Part shown: positions 61,047 to 64,000 of the stretch, one piece after another
Position numbering within the stretch: position 1 is the first letter of the stretch
How the letters are laid out: every line of letters starts with the position of its first letter
Assembly (NCBI RefSeq): GCF_000372725.1
Contig: NW_005201192.1
Span: 62,001 to 126,000, forward strand
Length of the DNA: 64,000 nt
Origin: Emiliania huxleyi CCMP1516
Taxonomy: Eukaryota; Haptophyta; Isochrysidales; Noelaerhabdaceae
Direction: 5' to 3'
Made by a program: the position numbers and the translations under genes
The notes under the pieces: model-generated
The model's database searches: none
Told to the model about the DNA's origin: nothing
What the model saw: the letters and a program-made list of their open reading frames with translations, nothing else

Positions 61047-62087
61047 ATGCTCGCGATCCTCATCGTACTCGTGATCACAGTCGCCGTGGCCATCCTCCTT
61101 CTCTTTAGCACGATGATCGGCCTCTCCCCCCTCGACATTCTGGCGTCCGTGTTCACCAAATCCTCCGGCACCCTCTACCCGCCGTTCAGCTCCAAGGTCC
61201 TCGCCGCGCGCACGCGCCACGAAGGCAAGGAGGTGGTGCTCAACCTGCCGCTCGCCCGCAAGTGGGCGGCATTCTGCCACTCGCCTGACATCGAAAAGCA
61301 CATCTCGGCCGTCTACGTCTCCTTGCCGCTGACGATGTCGGCGCTGATCCGCCACGTTGTCGCCTCGCCGGACTTTCCGCTCTCGGTCATGGGAGTCGTC
61401 CACGCCAAGCACGTCATCGAGCAGTTCGAGTGCATCGACGCCTCTGTGCTCGGCGTGTACAACTACAGCATCTCCGTCACCGGCTCGCGCCTCAACGAGA
61501 TCGGCGCCGAGTGCGACGTGCTCATCGAGGTCTCCTCGCCGCTGAACAGCCGCTTGCTGGTGAGCACCACGATGACCTTCACCTCCACCGACGCGAAGAA
61601 GGCGCGCGCCGCGAGGAAGCGCCGGCCGGAGCTGACGGCGGCGGAGCAGGCTGCCAAGACCAATCTGGGGCCCACCGCCTCGGCGCCCAAGCAGTTTGTC
61701 GAGGAGATCAAGCGCGATCACTCGAAAAAGTACGCGGCGTGCTCAGGAGACATGAATCCGATCCACCTCCCGATCTACTGCAAGGCGATGGGCCTCCCAA
61801 AGCCCATCATGCACGGAGTGTTCTCGCTCGCGCGCGGTGTCGCCGCCATCACCGACGCTTACTCGCTGGCGACGGTCCCAAAGCTGCGGATTGCCGCCGC
61901 GTGGAAGCTGCCGATGCCCGTGCCGGCGACGGCCCACTTCACCTTCGGCGAGTTGGTCGACGTCACGAAGACGGAGCATGCGAACGGACTTGACACGACA
62001 AAGTTCAAGCGACACATCGAATTCCTCGCGACTCGGGAGGGTAAAGGGGGCACGCTCCCCCACCTACGGGGGGTCGTTTCCTTCTGA
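61047..62087 (+). CDS. Membrane-anchored MaoC-like (R)-specific enoyl-CoA hydratase
   Basis: A 346-residue single-exon protein. The N-terminus is a strong membrane anchor (MLAILIVLVITVAVAILLLF). The C-terminal hotdog domain has the MaoC signature YAACSGDMNPIHLP (D235 and H240 fit the catalytic Asp/His dyad) followed by GLPKPIMHGVFSLARGVAAI. The family hydrates trans-2-enoyl-CoA or acts as a related dehydratase in fatty-acid metabolism. The region between residues 60 and 190 may be a second, degenerate hotdog fold, as in two-domain eukaryotic hydratases. A membrane-tethered form suggests the ER or peroxisome surface. Start at 61047 is the only Met before the anchor. Confidence 0.85.
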   Translation: MLAILIVLVITVAVAILLLFSTMIGLSPLDILASVFTKSSGTLYPPFSSKVLAARTRHEGKEVVLNLPLARKWAAFCHSPDIEKHISAVYVSLPLTMSALIRHVVASPDFPLSVMGVVHAKHVIEQFECIDASVLGVYNYSISVTGSRLNEIGAECDVLIEVSSPLNSRLLVSTTMTFTSTDAKKARAARKRRPELTAAEQAAKTNLGPTASAPKQFVEEIKRDHSKKYAACSGDMNPIHLPIYCKAMGLPKPIMHGVFSLARGVAAITDAYSLATVPKLRIAAAWKLPMPVPATAHFTFGELVDVTKTEHANGLDTTKFKRHIEFLATREGKGGTLPHLRGVVSF

Positions 62088-62546
62088 CGCGACGAGCGAG
62101 GCAACAAAGAGAGAGGCCGTAGAACTCACCCACAAAACCACCTATACTAATTTCTCATTCACCTTTTTGGTCTGTGCTAGACGTTTCGCCCCGTGCCCGT
62201 GAGCGTGTGTGTGTCGCCCCACACGCCCCGCCTTTTACTACCATGTACCATCTGCCAACGCGCCATGCAACGCGCAACGGCCTTTTTTACTGACTCTCTG
62301 TGCACACTCGAACCCTCGCACCTAATGTGCGCGCCATAGGCTGTCCAGTCGCAGTCGTTCGGGGTGACTTGTGTGCATGCACAACATGACATGTACATGT
62401 ACATGTGTATTTTTTGCAGGGCGAGGAACAAGATCCTGCACACCATGCGCACACTCGAGAGAGAGCGTCCGGCCTCACGTGCTCTGAGATGAGCTCTATT
62501 TCAGATTCACAATATGTTCCGGTCCACAATGTGAGAGACTGTGTCC
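62088..62546. other. Intergenic, convergent 3' ends
   Basis: No gene. A GACATGTACATGTACATGTGT palindromic tract lies at about 62388-62408. Confidence 0.5.
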
Positions 62547-63074
62547 TTAGAGCTGCTCCATATCGTCGTCGTCAAGGAACGCTTCGCAATCTGCGCCGCG
62601 CTTGGAAACCTCTGAGTTCCTCGGTATGCTCGCCTCCTTGAGCTTCTTCGAGGTCAGCGTCGAAGTGAGCACGCCGATGCGAATCTCGAGCTGTTTTGTC
62701 TCGGTGCGCAGCTGCGTAAGGGCCGTCTTCACCTTGAGCAGCGGCTTTGTGTCCGTCATCGACGCACCTCGGGTGTCCATCTGCGCCTTCACTTTGGCGA
62801 GATCCTCCGAGACGGACTGAAGATCACTGGTCAGCGCGTTGATCGTGTCAGCATTCTTGTTGTACTCCTCCATGCGAGCCCTCAGCTCATCCTTTCTCTC
62901 TGCATAGCGCGCGACCGCGTCGGCGCATTGGGTGTTGACCTTCTGCTCGGCGTTTTGAATGGCCTGCAAAGTCCGCGCGAGATCCTCCGCAAGCCGCTCG
63001 AGCGTCGCGGCCGTCTCCGGCGCGAGCGCCTGCAGCTTCGCCTGGTGCGACTTTGTGTTGACTAGAGCCCCAGC
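62547..63074 (-). CDS. IFT57: IFT57-like intraflagellar transport protein, C-terminal exon only
   Basis: About 175 residues of coiled coil matching the conserved end of IFT57/Hippi, a subunit of the IFT-B complex that carries cargo in cilia and flagella. The diagnostic stretch is KAQMDTRGASMTDTKPLLKV followed by KTALTQLRTETKQLEIRIGV. The frame is open upstream to an in-frame TAG at 63077-63075, which doubles as a possible acceptor (GAGTAG|GCTGGG). The N-terminal two thirds are not visible, and an oppositely oriented gene starts at 63257, leaving under 200 bp. The remaining exons must lie beyond or within that gene's antisense strand, or the gene is truncated. Confidence 0.82.
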   Translation of the reverse strand, partial: AGALVNTKSHQAKLQALAPETAATLERLAEDLARTLQAIQNAEQKVNTQCADAVARYAERKDELRARMEEYNKNADTINALTSDLQSVSEDLAKVKAQMDTRGASMTDTKPLLKVKTALTQLRTETKQLEIRIGVLTSTLTSKKLKEASIPRNSEVSKRGADCEAFLDDDDMEQL

Positions 63075-63256
63075 CTACTCCGCGTGAACTCTCGAGGGAT
63101 CTCGAGTTGCTCCCAGCTGCTCGGTGTACGAACTCTGTTCACAGCCTTGTTATTGAGAAGAAAATACGTCGTATGGCGCTGTGCGCTGGTCTGTGAGAGG
63201 TTGAGGTGCGAGCCCTGGAGGCCCTGGGGATGGGGGGAGACTACCCGCGGGCCTAG
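63075..63256. other. Short spacer with a repeat tract
   Basis: 63140-63182 resembles 2050-2092 near the left end of the window (shared TTGTTAT(T)GAGAAGAAAA and TATGGCGCT). Confidence 0.55.
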
Positions 63257-64000
63257 ATGGCCGCGCGCATTCACACCGAGCAGCGAGGAGTGACTGCGGC
63301 ACAGCAGAGGAGATTCATGTTCGTGGTGGCGCTTTCTGGCGTGCTGCTGGCGTCGGCCGGCCACGTCGTCCGCCTGTCGGTTCGCGCACGCCACGCAGTA
63401 CCATCCTCCCACATCCGGGCGTCCGAAGCGCCTGAGAAACGTCGGATCCCTGAGCCTCTGGTGGAGTGGGGCATGACCGAAGAGCTGTACTCAAAGCTGT
63501 CGCACAACTACCGGCGCAACTTCATAAAGCTCATGAAGCGTGGCGACGAGGAGATGGCGCGCAGCAAAATTACCAGACTTCGCGGGTACCTCTGCAGCGA
63601 CGCCGACGCGGACGCGACTCCCGCTGCTGCCGCCAGCGTCGCCGACGCACCTCCTGAGCAGCCACCGGCGACGGCAGCGCCACCGCCATCGCCACCGCCA
63701 CCAGCGGCGCCACGAGCGTCGCCCACGCCAGCGCCCTCGGCTGCAGCGGCTGAGGCTTTGGAGGCCTCGGCGGTGCTACAGGCAGAGCTTGCATCTGCGA
63801 GGCGCAAGCTGGCGGCAGCCGATGCGGCAGCGGCTGCGGCGGCCGAAGTGGTGGCTGAGGCGGAGCTTGTCCGAGCGGAGGCGGCCCAGGAGGTGCAGCG
63901 GGTGGAGGCGGCAGCGGCGGCGGCTGCAGCGGCCGAGGCGGCGGCGGCGGCCGAGGCGGCGGCGGCGGCCGAGGCGGCGGCGGTGGAATCGAAGGAGGAG
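63257..64000 (+). CDS. Unknown protein with N-terminal targeting sequence, runs off the right end
   Basis: A continuous frame of 248 codons from ATG 63257 (stop TAG directly upstream) to the window end, so the 3' end is missing. An alternative start at 63317 gives MFVVALSGVLLASAGHVVRL, a good signal peptide, followed by an Arg/Ser/Ala-rich stretch. Such a bipartite leader is used for plastids in algae with secondary plastids. A conserved-looking helical segment follows: EWGMTEELYSKLSHNYRRNF then IKLMKRGDEEMARSKITRL. After that come a Pro/Ala linker and a long Ala/Glu-rich coiled coil encoded by GGC/GCG repeats. Family not recognised. Confidence 0.65.
   Translation, partial: MAARIHTEQRGVTAAQQRRFMFVVALSGVLLASAGHVVRLSVRARHAVPSSHIRASEAPEKRRIPEPLVEWGMTEELYSKLSHNYRRNFIKLMKRGDEEMARSKITRLRGYLCSDADADATPAAAASVADAPPEQPPATAAPPPSPPPPAAPRASPTPAPSAAAAEALEASAVLQAELASARRKLAAADAAAAAAAEVVAEAELVRAEAAQEVQRVEAAAAAAAAAEAAAAAEAAAAAEAAAVESKEE

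Noticed and set aside
1..64000. tRNA or rRNA genes
   Set aside because: Looked for GGTTCGAATCC-like B-boxes with cloverleaf pairing and for rRNA-like blocks; found none I could support by eye.

Overview
This window looks like nuclear DNA from a high-GC unicellular alga. Three things support this: genes interrupted by short introns, a 40S ribosomal protein (RPS27), and an IFT57-like ciliary gene. Many introns inferred from reading frame use GC rather than GT at the 5' splice site. A haptophyte (prymnesiophyte) is my best guess from gene content and intron style; no ribosomal RNA or other species marker is present to prove it.

Layout. 1-18.4 kb: a guanylate-binding-protein GTPase, a secreted thioredoxin/PDI-like protein, a 2.5 kb non-coding stretch with a 261-bp inverted repeat, a retroposon with perfect 14-bp target duplications, an unknown ORF, a four-exon tandem AAA+ ATPase, dihydroneopterin aldolase, fragments of a CRTAC1-like and an RCC1-like gene, RPS27, and a DEDDy 3'-5' exonuclease. 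18.4-25.1 kb: repeat-rich DNA, an F-box-like gene, and an eleven-exon EGF/exostosin glycosyltransferase whose exons all join in phase. 25.4-32.6 kb: a transposon graveyard. It holds a non-LTR endonuclease ORF with a 2A-like motif, proline-rich ORFs, three minisatellites, two same-length piggyBac-like MITEs and another MITE.

32.7-43.1 kb: the most striking gene, a predicted membrane-anchored protein of about 3,466 residues. It is built from about 61 alanine-rich 44-residue repeats, four copies of a Cys-containing domain, and three N-terminal Trp-rich motifs. 43.2-64 kb: a TPR protein, an unknown membrane protein with a CXXCH motif, a Tudor-like plus tyrosine-recombinase-like ORF, a PhyH-family dioxygenase, a two-domain AP2 protein, an interstitial telomere-like tract with a 124-bp satellite, a TLC-like multi-span protein, a Cys-rich unknown, a membrane-anchored MaoC hydratase, the C-terminal part of IFT57, and a gene running off the right end.

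The genes do not form a pathway or operon. They are independent, closely spaced eukaryotic genes between repeats. Exon joins were derived by hand from frame continuity and family motifs, not from transcripts.
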